Below are positions 25,744-35,601 of a stretch of DNA of 60,438 nt, one piece after another. How positions within the stretch are numbered: the first letter of the stretch is position 1; each line of letters begins with the position of its first letter. Below the pieces are notes generated by a model. That model was not told where the DNA came from. It did not search any database and saw nothing but the letters and a program-made list of their open reading frames with translations. Made by a program: the position numbers and the translations under genes. The DNA is from Halomonas cupida (GTDB taxonomy: Bacteria; Pseudomonadota; Gammaproteobacteria; Pseudomonadales; Halomonadaceae). The DNA lies in the NCBI RefSeq assembly GCF_900142755.1, contig NZ_FRCA01000001.1:1-60438 (forward strand). The letters run 5' to 3'.

Positions 25744-28020
25744 ATGCTGAGCAAAGAACTTGAACTGACCCTTAACACGGCCTTCACGGTGGCGCGCTCC
25801 AAGCGTCACGAGTTCATGACGGTGGAGCATCTGCTGCTGGCGCTTCTGGATAATGCTTCTGCCTCTGATGTGTTGCGTGCCTGTGGGGCCAACCTCGATA
25901 AGCTGCGGTCCGACCTGCAGGACTTCATCAATTCCACGACTCCACTGATTCCCGAGGATCAGACCGAGCGCGAGACGCAACCCACCTTGGGGTTCCAGCG
26001 TGTGCTGCAGCGTGCGGTGTTTCACGTACAGTCCTCCGGCAAGAGTGAAGTCACTGGTGCCAATGTGCTGGTGGCCATCTTCTCCGAGCAGGAAAGCCAG
26101 GCGGTCTATTTCCTCAAGCAACAGAACGTCGCTCGAGTGGATGCCGTCAATTACATCGCCCACGGTATCTCCAAGGTGGCGGGCCACGGCCAGAACGCGG
26201 CTTCGCCTTCTCCTGAGGCCGAGGAAGGTGATGATGTGGCTGGCGAGTCCGGAGGCAATCCGCTGACCGGTTTCGCCACCAACCTCAACGAGCAGGCGCG
26301 GATGGGCAAGATCGATCCACTGATCGGCCGTGACCACGAGCTCGAACGGGTAGTGCAGATTCTTGCCCGTCGACGCAAGAACAACCCGCTGCTGGTGGGC
26401 GAGGCCGGTGTGGGCAAGACGGCCATTGCCGAGGGGCTGGCCAAGCGTATCGTCGAGGAAGATGTTCCTGACGTGATCAGCGATGCGGTGGTCTACTCAC
26501 TGGATATGGGAGCGCTACTGGCAGGCACCAAGTATCGCGGTGACTTCGAGAAGCGCCTCAAGAGTCTGCTGGCGGAGCTGCGCAAGCTGCCCAATGCCGT
26601 CCTGTTCATTGATGAGATCCATACCGTCATCGGTGCCGGAGCGGCTTCCGGAGGAGTCATGGATGCCTCCAATCTGCTCAAGCCGCTGTTGTCTTCTGGC
26701 GAGCTGCGGTGCATCGGCTCCACGACCTTCCAGGAATTCCGTGGCATCTTCGAGAAGGATCGGGCGTTGGCTCGCCGCTTCCAGAAGGTCGATGTCATGG
26801 CGCCATCGGTCGAGGATTCGATTCGTATCCTCAAGGGGCTGCGGTCACGCTTCGAGGAGCACCACCAGCTCAAGTACACCGATGCGGCTCTGGATACCGC
26901 GGCGCGCCTGGCTGATCGCTACATCAATGATCGCTATCTGCCGGACAAGGCCATCGATGTCATCGACGAGGCCGGAGCTCATCAGCGCCTGCTGCCACCG
27001 GAGATGCGCGTCGATGTGATCGACGTGGATCAGGTCGAGGCAGTGGTCGCATCGATCGCTCGTATCCCGCCGAAGAGTGTGTCCAGCTCCGATCGCAAGC
27101 TGCTCGAGAACCTCGAACGCGACCTCAAGATGCTGGTCTTCGGTCAGGATGAAGCCATCGATGGGCTGGGAGCGGCAATCAAGCTGTCGCGTGCTGGCCT
27201 GAAAGCGCCAGACAAGCCCGTGGGCAGCTTCCTGTTCGCTGGTCCGACGGGGGTCGGCAAGACCGAGGTGGCCCGCCAGTTGGCACGGATCATGGGGGTC
27301 GAGCTGGTGCGTTTCGACATGTCGGAGTACATGGAGCGTCATACCGTATCGCGTCTGATCGGTGCGCCCCCTGGCTATGTCGGTTATGACCAGGGCGGCC
27401 TGTTGACCGAGGCAATCACCAAGCAGCCGCACTGTGTGCTGTTGCTTGATGAAGTCGAGAAGGCTCACCCCGAGGTCTTCAACCTGCTTCTGCAGGTCAT
27501 GGATCACGGGCGTCTAACCGACAACAATGGCCGTGAGGCGGACTTCCGCCATGTCATTCTGATCATGACCTCGAATGCCGGGGTGGAACAGGCGACACGT
27601 CGTTCCATCGGCTTCCAGCTTCAGGATCACTCCACCGATGCCATGGAGGTCATTCGCAAGACCTTCTCGCCGGAGTTCCGCAACCGTCTGGATGGCATCA
27701 TCCAGTTCCATGCCTTGCCGATGGCGGTGGTGCGTAGCGTGGTCGACAAGTTTCTTGTCGAGCTCCAGGCACAGCTTGACGAGAAGCGTGTGCAACTTGA
27801 AGTCGATGATGAGGCTCGCGATTGGCTGGCCACCATGGGTTATGACCCGGATATGGGGGCACGACCGATGGCTCGCCTGATTCAGGAGAAGCTCAAGAAG
27901 CCGCTGGCTGAGATGATCCTGTTCGGCGACCTTGCCGAGCATGGCGGGCTGGTGCATGTGACGCTGGAGGACGATGAGCTTCATCTCTCCACCGATGTCG
28001 AGATGGCCGACGCTCCCTGA
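25744..28020 (+). CDS. clpA: ATP-dependent Clp protease ATP-binding subunit ClpA
   Basis: 758 residues, the same as E. coli ClpA. Unfolds and feeds proteins to ClpP. Layout: N-domain with two repeats (1-~145), an acidic linker ([15 protein letters not shown]), AAA+ module D1 with Walker A GEAGVGKT (219-226) and FIDEIH, module D2 with Walker A GPTGVGKT (500-507) and [21 protein letters not shown] supplies the IG(F/L) loop that docks on ClpP. No M-domain, which separates it from ClpB. Start ATG 25744 gives the standard [11 protein letters not shown]; upstream codons in frame are in the intergenic gap. clpP is not in this window. Confidence 0.97.
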   Translation: MLSKELELTLNTAFTVARSKRHEFMTVEHLLLALLDNASASDVLRACGANLDKLRSDLQDFINSTTPLIPEDQTERETQPTLGFQRVLQRAVFHVQSSGKSEVTGANVLVAIFSEQESQAVYFLKQQNVARVDAVNYIAHGISKVAGHGQNAASPSPEAEEGDDVAGESGGNPLTGFATNLNEQARMGKIDPLIGRDHELERVVQILARRRKNNPLLVGEAGVGKTAIAEGLAKRIVEEDVPDVISDAVVYSLDMGALLAGTKYRGDFEKRLKSLLAELRKLPNAVLFIDEIHTVIGAGAASGGVMDASNLLKPLLSSGELRCIGSTTFQEFRGIFEKDRALARRFQKVDVMAPSVEDSIRILKGLRSRFEEHHQLKYTDAALDTAARLADRYINDRYLPDKAIDVIDEAGAHQRLLPPEMRVDVIDVDQVEAVVASIARIPPKSVSSSDRKLLENLERDLKMLVFGQDEAIDGLGAAIKLSRAGLKAPDKPVGSFLFAGPTGVGKTEVARQLARIMGVELVRFDMSEYMERHTVSRLIGAPPGYVGYDQGGLLTEAITKQPHCVLLLDEVEKAHPEVFNLLLQVMDHGRLTDNNGREADFRHVILIMTSNAGVEQATRRSIGFQLQDHSTDAMEVIRKTFSPEFRNRLDGIIQFHALPMAVVRSVVDKFLVELQAQLDEKRVQLEVDDEARDWLATMGYDPDMGARPMARLIQEKLKKPLAEMILFGDLAEHGGLVHVTLEDDELHLSTDVEMADAP

Positions 28021-28050
28021 TGCCTGAGTGAATGGACACAACGGTACGAC

Positions 28051-28076
28051 ATGAGGCCCCGCTTGCGGGGCCTCAT
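28051..28076 (+). terminator. Terminator of clpA
   Basis: A 12-bp perfect stem (28051-28062 with 28065-28076) then TGTGTT. Confidence 0.8.
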
Positions 28077-28420
28077 TGTGTTCAGGCTATGGCATGTCCG
28101 GGGTACGTATCTGGCGACTGCACCTGGCTGATCATGCCTACCGCGGAGTCGAAGATGCGCTACGCAGGCTGTTGTGTCAGCCGGGGTAGGTAGGCGAGTA
28201 GAGAATTCGGCTGATTCATGAATGCATTGCGCATCAAGTCAACGCTACAGCAGGGCGTCGACATGGCGATGCCGTAACACTTCATGGATAAAGCTACACC
28301 GCCCTGTCTCAAGGGTGAGCAGGGCAAGGTCCTGATACAGCAGGGGGCTGGTCACCGGGCTGGAGAGAAAACCGTGAGGACTGGACCGGTGACTGGTGTC
28401 GGCTGAGGGTTGCCGATGAC
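28077..28420. other. 344-bp gap between convergent clpA and infA
   Basis: No gene or RNA recognised; E. coli has a tRNA-Ser in this neighbourhood but nothing cloverleaf-like is visible here. GTCACCGG (28351-28358) and CCGGTGAC (28386-28393) form an 8-bp inverted repeat 27 bp past the infA stop and could end the infA message. Confidence 0.5.
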
Positions 28421-28639
28421 TCAGCGCGAGCGGTAGACGATGCGCCCCTTGGACAGGTCATAGGGAGTCAGCTCGACCTTGACCTTGTCGCCGGTCAGGA
28501 TGCGAATGTAGTTCTTGCGCATCTTGCCGGAAATGTGAGCGGTCACGACGTGGCCGTTTTCCAGCTCAACACGGAACATGGTATTGGGAAGGGTGTCGAC
28601 GACGACGCCTTCCATTTCGATATGGTCTTCACGTGCCAT
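28421..28639 (-). CDS. infA: Translation initiation factor IF-1
   Basis: 72 residues, the normal IF-1 length. A single OB-fold: [40 protein letters not shown] and [18 protein letters not shown]. Binds the 30S A site during initiation. It is downstream of bpt and aat on the same strand but separated by a 390-bp gap that holds a heptad array, so it probably has its own promoter. Confidence 0.97.
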   Translation of the reverse strand: MAREDHIEMEGVVVDTLPNTMFRVELENGHVVTAHISGKMRKNYIRILTGDKVKVELTPYDLSKGRIVYRSR

Positions 28640-28789
28640 ATAGGCGATTCCTCGTTGCTCGAATCTGGATAATCACGACAAGCCACGGTGGGAACGACCG
28701 CCCCTGTCGTCAGGATAGCGCGATATTTTGCCGTATGCTGGGCCAGATGGCAAAGAATCACGCCAGAAAAGCGACGAACAGCGGAAACG

Positions 28790-29032
28790 CAGCCACGAGA
28801 TACGAGCGGCGAACCCCCAGCTACGAGTGACGAACCACGAGTACGCTACGCTCGAGCAGGTGACCCCAGCCACGAGTGACGAGCTACGAGCACGCTACGC
28901 TCGAGCTGAGCCCTGAATCCTGAGCCAAGGCGCGTAATCATCAGGTTGGCACTGGGCAGTTCGCCACTCGTTGCTCGTGTCTCGAAGCTGGGTCCATCAG
29001 GTTGGCACTGGATAGCTCGAAGCTCGTAGCTA
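28790..29032. repeat. Large degenerate heptad array between bpt and infA
   Basis: Contains GAGTGAC, GAACCAC, GAGCTAC and GAGCGGC units, two CGAGCACGCTACGCTCG-type hairpin modules (28838-28858 and 28881-28907), and a 17-bp direct repeat CATCAGGTTGGCACTGG at 28939-28955 and 28995-29011. The last units run into the bpt stop codon, so the final codons of bpt come from the repeat. No gene inside. Confidence 0.9.
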
Positions 29033-29863
29033 GCTTGAGCCAATCATCCTGCGCCATTGGCGCCCGTCGAGCTGTTCGAGTGGCTGGAAGGCGCGCTTGT
29101 AGCTCATCTTGCGGCATTCCTCGATCCAGTAGCCAAGATAAAGGTGTGGCAGGCCCTGATTGATGGCGCGCTGAACCAGAGCCAGTACCGCTTGAGTGCC
29201 CAATGAACGACGTTCGAGATGTTCGCTGGGATCGAAGAACGTATAGATGGCGGACAGGCCATGTTGAAGTTCATCGAAGGCTGATATCGCCACCAGCTCA
29301 CCCTGGAGTCGGAACTCCATCAAGCGGGCCCAGGGCTGGTCGAGGCTCAGAAAGGTGCGGTACTGCTCATGGCTGGGTGGAAACATGTCACCATCATGGT
29401 GACGAGTGCAGATATATCTGGCGTAGAGGTCGTAGTGCTCGGAGCTGAACTGGGCCGGAAGTACCTGAATCTCCAGATCGGCATTGCGACGCATCAGGCG
29501 GCGCTGGGTCCGGTTGGGAACAAAGTCATCGACCGGGATGCGTACCGAAATGCAGGCATTGCAGCCGTCGCAGTGGGGGCGGTAGAGGTGTTGACCGCTA
29601 CGCCGGAACCCCAATAGGGTCAGAGCGTCATAGACGCTCTGACCGGGGGTTTCCTTGGGATCAAGGAAGAGGGTGGTGGCCTCCTTGCCCGGGAGATAGC
29701 TACAGGAGTGCGGCACCGTCAAGAAGAAACGCAGATCACGTACCGGCTGCCGCGGTGTATTGCTGCTCAAGGCTGCCGTCTCCCTGTCGTATGATATGTT
29801 GAATGGAGCCGCTGTTGGTTCTGTCGGAGCGGGGTCATCTGTCGGTGTTCGACGACGACTCAC
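29030..29863 (-). CDS. bpt: Aspartate/glutamate leucyltransferase (Bpt/Ate family)
   Basis: Up to 277 residues. Attaches Leu from leucyl-tRNA to proteins with N-terminal Asp or Glu, making them ClpS/ClpAP substrates. Family features: SCSYLPGKEATTLF, LYRPHCDGCNACISVRIPVD (Cys cluster) and HLYLGYWIEECRKMSYK, in the order known for ATE enzymes. The start is unsettled: GTG 29863 overlaps aat by 29 bp but has no clear ribosome site; TTG 29770 has GGGAG nine bases upstream and would give 246 residues, nearer the usual size. The C-terminus (MIGSS) merges with repeat DNA. Confidence 0.93.
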   Translation of the reverse strand: MSRRRTPTDDPAPTEPTAAPFNISYDRETAALSSNTPRQPVRDLRFFLTVPHSCSYLPGKEATTLFLDPKETPGQSVYDALTLLGFRRSGQHLYRPHCDGCNACISVRIPVDDFVPNRTQRRLMRRNADLEIQVLPAQFSSEHYDLYARYICTRHHDGDMFPPSHEQYRTFLSLDQPWARLMEFRLQGELVAISAFDELQHGLSAIYTFFDPSEHLERRSLGTQAVLALVQRAINQGLPHLYLGYWIEECRKMSYKRAFQPLEQLDGRQWRRMIGSS

Positions 29864-30566
29864 CGAGGGCCGCCAGAGGCCAATCCGGCGTCAGAATCTC
29901 ACGATCCGAACGTCCATCGAACCACTTCTCAAGATAGCTGATGAATGTGCTTCGAGCGATACTTCGGGCGCCCAGGCTCGCCAGATGGGGAGTGTGCATC
30001 TGGCAGTCAATCAGTTTGCCGCCGGAGCCGGCCATGCTGCGAGCCAGATGCACCAGTGCGACCTTCGATGCGTCTGACTCCAGAGAAAACATCGACTCGC
30101 CGAAGAACGCGGGGCCGAGAGCCACGCCGTAAAGGCCGCCGACCAGTGCCGTGCCGCGCCAGACTTCCACCGAGTGTGCGACGCCCTGGTGATGGAGCCG
30201 GCAGTAGGCTTCGAACATATCCTCGGTGATCCAGGTGCCCGTCGAATAGTTGCGTGTTGCTGCACAGTTTTCGATCACCCGCTCAAAAGCGTGGTCTGCG
30301 GTAACACGGAAGCCTGCATTGCGGACGCGCTTGGCGAGGCTGCGCCTGACATGCAGTTGCTCCGGAAACAGCACCATTCTTGGGTCAGGGCTCCACCATA
30401 GAACCGGTTGGTCATCGCTGTACCATGGGAAGATGCCTCGTCGATACGCCGCCACCAGCCACTCGGGGGTCAGTGCGCCGCCCGCCGCCAGCAGGCCGTC
30501 TGGGTCATCGAGGGCGTCGGTGACCGGTGGAAACTGGATGGGAAAGGCGGGGAGCCATGGAAGCAT
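29835..30566 (-). CDS. aat: Leucyl/phenylalanyl-tRNA-protein transferase
   Basis: 243 residues from ATG 30566 (AAGGAA upstream). Adds Leu or Phe to proteins with N-terminal Lys or Arg. Seen: GLLAAGGALTPEWLVAAYRR, GIFPWYSDDQPVLWWSPDPR and GGLYGVALGPAFFGESMFS, all typical of Aat. Reading frame extends upstream to 30716 but those residues are unlike Aat. With bpt, clpS and clpA within 5.5 kb, all components of the bacterial N-degron route except ClpP are present. Confidence 0.95.
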   Translation of the reverse strand: MLPWLPAFPIQFPPVTDALDDPDGLLAAGGALTPEWLVAAYRRGIFPWYSDDQPVLWWSPDPRMVLFPEQLHVRRSLAKRVRNAGFRVTADHAFERVIENCAATRNYSTGTWITEDMFEAYCRLHHQGVAHSVEVWRGTALVGGLYGVALGPAFFGESMFSLESDASKVALVHLARSMAGSGGKLIDCQMHTPHLASLGARSIARSTFISYLEKWFDGRSDREILTPDWPLAALGESSSNTDR

Positions 30567-30756
30567 CAACTTTCCTTGCTGTTCCGTAGTGATATAAACC
30601 TGACAATCAGGAGAGCCATTCTGAACGATTTGATTGTCTCTCGCGTTACTCTGGTGCAGATATGACATCCATGGTGTGGCGCGGGCCCGTGTCGTTCCTG
30701 CATCAGGTAGCGGCACTTTCCTGTGCTGTGATTGCTCCGACGGGCCAGCGTGGCGA

Positions 30757-30826
30757 GGTATTAACCCGGCATGCTTTCATGTTGGGTTAATGGCGGCACA
30801 GGGACGTGCCGCCGTCGGCCATCAGG
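30757..30826 (+). repeat. 70-bp structured dispersed repeat, copy B
   Basis: Reverse complement matches 1-70 at 67 of 70 positions. Two hairpins: TTAACCC-AA-CATG type with 7 + 4 bp stems and tetraloop, and GGCGGCAC/GTGCCGCC. Lies in the 473-bp gap between aat and ftsK. No gene is seen in that gap. Confidence 0.8.
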
Positions 30827-30838
30827 CCGACGCGAGAC

Positions 30839-30882
30839 CGCACCACACCAGCAGATCCGCGCATCTGCGCCAGTGTGGTGCG
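30839..30882. other. Large two-level inverted repeat upstream of ftsK
   Basis: Outer arms CGCACCACAC (30839-30848) and GTGTGGTGCG (30873-30882), inner arms GCAGAT (30851-30856) and ATCTGC (30863-30868). It follows repeat copy B after 12 bp and may be part of the same element, since copy A is cut by the window before this point. Confidence 0.7.
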
Positions 30883-31039
30883 GACGACAATCACATCGAT
30901 CAGGATGAGCTATTTGATTGCCATGTTAATAGTATAACGGCCTGGACATCCGACCATGGATGTTGCTGTGCTCAAGTTCAGTGGGCTCGGGCCTATAACC
31001 CAGGCGGTTGGCTCGGTATCATAGCCCGCAATCAGTAGG

Positions 31040-34000
31040 ATGGAAGACGCCCTCGAGGCGCAAGGGGAAGGCTGTTTGAGTGCCAACAAGAAATCCGCAT
31101 CGCCGCGGGCGAAGGCAGCCGCCGCTCGGGAGACCGCACGCAAGGTAGGTTTGCGTCTCCACGGCTCTGCCAGGGAAGGTGTGATCATTGTGCTGCTGGC
31201 AGCCTGTATTTTCCTGTTGCTGGCGCTGCTCAGTTTCACCATGGATGACCCCGGCTGGTCATACAGCGGCCCGGAAACCGATGTTGCCAATTGGATGGGG
31301 CCTGCGGGCGCCTGGTTGGCGGATGTCCTCTACTCGCTGTTCGGGGTGAGTGCATTGTGGTGGCCCGGCATGGTTGGCTTCGCGGCCTGGTGGTTGATGC
31401 GCTCGCGACAGGAGCGCTTTGACTGGGATACCACGTCCTTCGCCGTGCGCTGTGGCGGTATGCTGTTGGTACTACTCGGGTCCACGACACTGGGAGCACT
31501 GTATTTCAATAGCGACAGCGGACCGTTGCCGTATTCCTCGGGAGGGATTCTCGGCAAGGGACTGGTGTTGGCACTGAAGCCAATGGTGGGCACTGGTGGA
31601 ACCGGCCTGCTGTCCGTCGCTGGCGTTCTCTGCGGTATACCGCTGATGACGGGTCTGTCCTGGCTCAACGTCATGGATGAGGCGGGGCACCGGTGCCTGC
31701 AATTCATGCATTGGGTCCGTCGACGCTTCTCGTCCAATGTCACTGAGAGCGACGGGAAAACTGCGCAACACAAGCCCGGTGCCAAGGCTCCCGAACTGGC
31801 CACCGACAAGTCGGCGAAAGGTTCGGCGGCTGATGAAAGCGCCTCCGTGGATGATCTCGAGCCGGCACCGCGCTGGTGGCAGCGTCTGGTGCCCGGCTTC
31901 CGGCGTGACCGGGCCGAGGCTGCAGAGGTTGCGGCGCCCAGGCGTAGTGAGCCTGGTGTTGGCCTTGAGGGGCGCGCTGATATTCCCTGGCATGTGCCGG
32001 AGGAAACCCCTTCGGCGAAGCAGCCTGGCGCAGCCTACGCCGAGCGCATGACACGGCCCTCGCAGCACTCCAGCCAGCCGGAGGCCCGCCCGTCAAGCCC
32101 GGCCTCAAGCCAGACATCAAGAGAATCGCGTGAACCGACCCTGGGCAGTGCATTTACACCGGCTGCCGCGACAGGCAGGGCGTCCGCTGTGTCCGGAACA
32201 GAGGCAGGTACGCCGACCATGTCGCTGCGTGCCGAGCGCGATGAGCCTGAAAGCCTGATGTCCCGGCATGCACCGGCTCCTGAGGCCGACCAGACGGCGG
32301 CACCTGCACCGAAGTCACCGGAGCCTCCGCAAGCCCAGGCACCCCGGAGCGAGACGACCCAGCGCATCGAACCCCAGCCAGTGCGCAGGCCTGCGCCTGA
32401 CGAGTCGTCGGCGCCAAAGACAACGGTCGATGTGCCGCCTGCTCCGCCTGTGGCAACGCCCGAGGCACAGCAGGGCACTGCACCGCTGCAGCCTGAGGAG
32501 CGCAAGGCACCGGAGGCTTCAGTGCCCGCTCCTCCGGGGACTCCGCCTTCACAGACCTCTCAGGCTCCGTCAACGTCAGATGCATCGACTCCTTCCGCCG
32601 CAGAAGGTGATGGAAGCTCCGAGTCGACCAGCGACTCATCGTCCAGTATTGGCAGCCCTGAGCCTCGCCCCAGCCCCTTCGCTGCGGAACAGCCCAGAGA
32701 GGAGCGCCGGGCAGAGGAGATTCCTGAACCGGTATTGCCGGATGACGGAGGGGCTCTGGCGGGCGGTGCGGTCGCGGGGGCCTCATTGCTGGCTGCCACC
32801 CACGAGGCTCCACGGCCGGCGGCTCGTCCTGATGCTGGTCACTCGACAGCAACACCTCAGCAGAACCCACAGTCCCCCCCGGTGCAGCCGCCTGGCGTTC
32901 AGCAACCCCAGCAGCCGCCGTCGCAGGCTCCGGCTGGTGAAGGGCCGATAGCGACCGCAGAGCAGGGACGTGCCGCGGCGGACTCAGGAGGTCCGACCCT
33001 GTGGACGGTAGAGCATCTGCAGAGCCAACGGCCGGGCCTCGAGGATATGCCGGAACCCGATGGTGAGTTACCGAGCCTGCGGTTGCTGACCCCACCAGAG
33101 CCACACCAGCCGAACTATACCGAGCAGCAACTGGCCGACATGGCTGAACTGCTGGAGATGCGTCTGCGTGAGTATGGGGTCAAGGCTGAGGTCGTCGATA
33201 CCTGGCCGGGCCCTGTGATTACCCGCTTCGAGATCAAGCCTGCAGCCGGGGTGAAGGTGTCGAAGATCAGTAACCTGGCCAAGGATCTGGCACGCTCGCT
33301 GATGGTCAAGAGTGTGCGCGTCGTGGAGGTGATTCCGGGACGACCCACCGTCGGCATCGAGATTCCCAACCCCAACCGCGCCATGATTCGCCTGCGTGAG
33401 GTCATTGACTCCGACCGATACCAGCAGGAAGCATCGGCACTGACCATGGCGCTGGGCCAGGACATCGGTGGCGCCCCCGTAACGGCCAATCTCGGCAAGA
33501 TGCCGCATGTGCTGGTCGCGGGCACCACCGGTTCGGGTAAGTCGGTGGGGGTCAACGCCATGCTGATCTCCATGCTGCTCAAGGCCACGCCGGCCGAGCT
33601 GCGTCTGATCATGGTGGATCCCAAGATGCTGGAACTGTCGGTGTATGACGGGATACCTCACCTGTTGGCACCGGTGGTCACCGACATGAAGGAAGCGGCC
33701 AATGGTCTGCGGTGGTGTGTTGCCGAGATGGAGCGCCGCTACAAGCTGATGGCGGCCATGGGAGTGCGCAACATCGCCGGTTTCAACAGCAAACTGGATG
33801 AAGCCGAGCGTGCCGGAGCTCAGGTGGCAGACCCGCTGTGGGAACCACAGCCCTGGGAGATGCACCAGACGCCTCCGGTGCTCGAGAAGCTGCCTTATAT
33901 CGTTGTGGTCATCGACGAGTTTGCCGACATGTTCATGATTGTCGGCAAGAAGGTCGAGGAACTGATCGCCCGCCTGGCTCAGAAAGCGCGTGCTGCCGGT

Positions 34001-34564
34001 ATTCACCTGATACTGGCGACACAGCGCCCCTCGGTGGATGTAGTAACTGGCCTGATCAAGGCCAACATCCCCACGCGCATGGCCTTCCAGGTATCCTCGC
34101 GGGTTGATTCGCGCACCATCCTGGATCAGGGTGGCGCCGAGAACCTGCTGGGACATGGTGACATGCTCTATCTGCCGGCAGGCTCCGGCCAGCCGACCCG
34201 TGTGCATGGCGCATTTGTTGACGATGATGAAGTGCACCGTGTGGTCGAGGACTGGAAGCGTCGCGGTGAGCCTGAGTACATCGACGAGATTCTCTCCGGT
34301 GGCGTGTCAGCGGATGCGTTGACCGGTCTCGAGGCCGAAGGCGGAGACGATGGTGATTCCGAGCAGGATGCCCTGTATGACGAGGCGGTAGCCTTTGTCA
34401 CTGAAACCCGTCGTGCCTCGATCTCGGCGGTACAGCGCCGCTTCAAGATCGGCTACAACCGTGCCGCACGACTGGTCGAGTCCATGGAAGCCGCGGGTGT
34501 CGTATCGCCAATGGGCAGCAATGGAGGGCGTGAAGTTCTGGCACCACCTCCCGTGGGGGGATGA
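31040..34564 (+). CDS. ftsK: DNA translocase FtsK
   Basis: 1174 residues. Anchors at the septum and pumps chromosome ends for dimer resolution. N-terminal ~220 residues have four membrane helices (first [20 protein letters not shown], then ~97-120, ~137-157, ~185-205). Residues ~240-675 are a low-complexity Pro/Ala/Ser/Glu linker. The motor follows: Walker A GTTGSGKS (828-835), Walker [13 protein letters not shown] (~954-965), [19 protein letters not shown]. The C-terminal gamma domain ([20 protein letters not shown]) should read KOPS sites. ATG 31040 or TTG 31076 (GGGG 8 bases upstream) may be the start. lolA follows in 172 bp. Confidence 0.96.
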   Translation: MEDALEAQGEGCLSANKKSASPRAKAAAARETARKVGLRLHGSAREGVIIVLLAACIFLLLALLSFTMDDPGWSYSGPETDVANWMGPAGAWLADVLYSLFGVSALWWPGMVGFAAWWLMRSRQERFDWDTTSFAVRCGGMLLVLLGSTTLGALYFNSDSGPLPYSSGGILGKGLVLALKPMVGTGGTGLLSVAGVLCGIPLMTGLSWLNVMDEAGHRCLQFMHWVRRRFSSNVTESDGKTAQHKPGAKAPELATDKSAKGSAADESASVDDLEPAPRWWQRLVPGFRRDRAEAAEVAAPRRSEPGVGLEGRADIPWHVPEETPSAKQPGAAYAERMTRPSQHSSQPEARPSSPASSQTSRESREPTLGSAFTPAAATGRASAVSGTEAGTPTMSLRAERDEPESLMSRHAPAPEADQTAAPAPKSPEPPQAQAPRSETTQRIEPQPVRRPAPDESSAPKTTVDVPPAPPVATPEAQQGTAPLQPEERKAPEASVPAPPGTPPSQTSQAPSTSDASTPSAAEGDGSSESTSDSSSSIGSPEPRPSPFAAEQPREERRAEEIPEPVLPDDGGALAGGAVAGASLLAATHEAPRPAARPDAGHSTATPQQNPQSPPVQPPGVQQPQQPPSQAPAGEGPIATAEQGRAAADSGGPTLWTVEHLQSQRPGLEDMPEPDGELPSLRLLTPPEPHQPNYTEQQLADMAELLEMRLREYGVKAEVVDTWPGPVITRFEIKPAAGVKVSKISNLAKDLARSLMVKSVRVVEVIPGRPTVGIEIPNPNRAMIRLREVIDSDRYQQEASALTMALGQDIGGAPVTANLGKMPHVLVAGTTGSGKSVGVNAMLISMLLKATPAELRLIMVDPKMLELSVYDGIPHLLAPVVTDMKEAANGLRWCVAEMERRYKLMAAMGVRNIAGFNSKLDEAERAGAQVADPLWEPQPWEMHQTPPVLEKLPYIVVVIDEFADMFMIVGKKVEELIARLAQKARAAGIHLILATQRPSVDVVTGLIKANIPTRMAFQVSSRVDSRTILDQGGAENLLGHGDMLYLPAGSGQPTRVHGAFVDDDEVHRVVEDWKRRGEPEYIDEILSGGVSADALTGLEAEGGDDGDSEQDALYDEAVAFVTETRRASISAVQRRFKIGYNRAARLVESMEAAGVVSPMGSNGGREVLAPPPVGG

Positions 34565-34736
34565 TGCTGTTGCCCGCAGCAAGGAATGTCTTGCCGGAGA
34601 GTGAGTGTCTCGAATTGACGACATTTTCTCTCCAGCATGCAACCACCATGCAAGGTAGACCCAGTCCCTGTGGCGAGCGCAACTTGTCCGCCAGACTGGA
34701 GTCTCATGGATACACCGAATCTCACGGAGAGATGAC

Positions 34737-35390
34737 ATGCGATTGAGCCGTACACTGACCAGTAGCATCGCCGTGTTGGGCGCCGCCATGCTGATTCCTG
34801 CCACTGCCCTGGCTGACGGGGCGGAGCGTCTCAGCCGCATGCTCAGCCCGCTGGAAACCTATTCTGCCGATTTCGAGCAGCAGATTCTCGATGGCAGTGG
34901 TCAGCGCCTGCAGGAAGCACAGGGACACATGTGGCTGTCTCGCCCCGGCAAGTTCCGCTGGGAAGTCGAAGCGCCCTATGAACAGATTGTGGTGTCCGAC
35001 GGCAATGAAGTGACGCTGTATGACCCGGACCTTCAGCAGGCGACCGTTCAGCCGCTGGACCAGCGTGTCACGCATACTCCGGCGCTGCTGCTGTCAGGCA
35101 GCTCCAGCGACCTGACGGAAAATTACGATGTGTCCAGCTCGCAGCAGGGAACAGCAGAGACGTTTACCCTGGTACCCAAGTCTCCGGACACGCTGTTCGA
35201 GGAACTGCGCCTGACCTTTTACAGTGAGCAGTTGGGCTTCCTGCAGATGACAGACAGCACCGGGCAGCGTACCGCGATTGCCTTTGAGAACGTCGAGCAG
35301 AACGGTAGTGTGGACAACTCGCGGTTCAATATTGACCTGCCGGCGGATACCGACGTGATTCGCGAGAGTGGCCAGGCCGCGGCTCAGTAG
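34737..35390 (+). CDS. lolA: Outer-membrane lipoprotein carrier protein LolA
   Basis: 217 residues with a signal peptide ending ATALA-DGAE. Periplasmic chaperone that takes lipoproteins from LolCDE to LolB. The LolA pattern is visible: LSPLETYSADFEQQILD, GHMWLSRPGKFRWEV, PYEQIVVSDGNEVTLYDPDL and LQQATVQPLDQ. GGAGAG lies upstream of ATG 34737. The order ftsK-lolA-rarA is conserved in gammaproteobacteria; rarA is however convergent here. Confidence 0.95.
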   Translation: MRLSRTLTSSIAVLGAAMLIPATALADGAERLSRMLSPLETYSADFEQQILDGSGQRLQEAQGHMWLSRPGKFRWEVEAPYEQIVVSDGNEVTLYDPDLQQATVQPLDQRVTHTPALLLSGSSSDLTENYDVSSSQQGTAETFTLVPKSPDTLFEELRLTFYSEQLGFLQMTDSTGQRTAIAFENVEQNGSVDNSRFNIDLPADTDVIRESGQAAAQ

Positions 35391-35424
35391 TCGCACATTC
35401 CGAGTAGCCGTCCCTTTCCGATGT

Positions 35425-35454
35425 CGACAACGCCTCCGCCAGGAGGCATTGTCG
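35425..35454. terminator. Hairpin between convergent lolA and rarA
   Basis: A 13-bp stem with one mismatch (35425-35437 with 35442-35454), 35 bp after the lolA stop. Confidence 0.65.
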
Positions 35455-35601
35455 TATCAGCAGGCTGTTCATGGGCTTTCGAGAGGACTGCCCATGGGGG
35501 CGGAAGTGAGTACTTACCTCTTCTGATGTGAGGTCTCCAGTCAGCCAGCCCCGGGTACTCATTTTTCAAGTATCTCTTTCAAGTAGCCTTGCTGCAGATA
35601 T

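Noticed and set aside
28077..28420. A tRNA-Ser between clpA and infA, as in E. coli
   Set aside because: No cloverleaf, T-arm or CCA end can be drawn in this gap.
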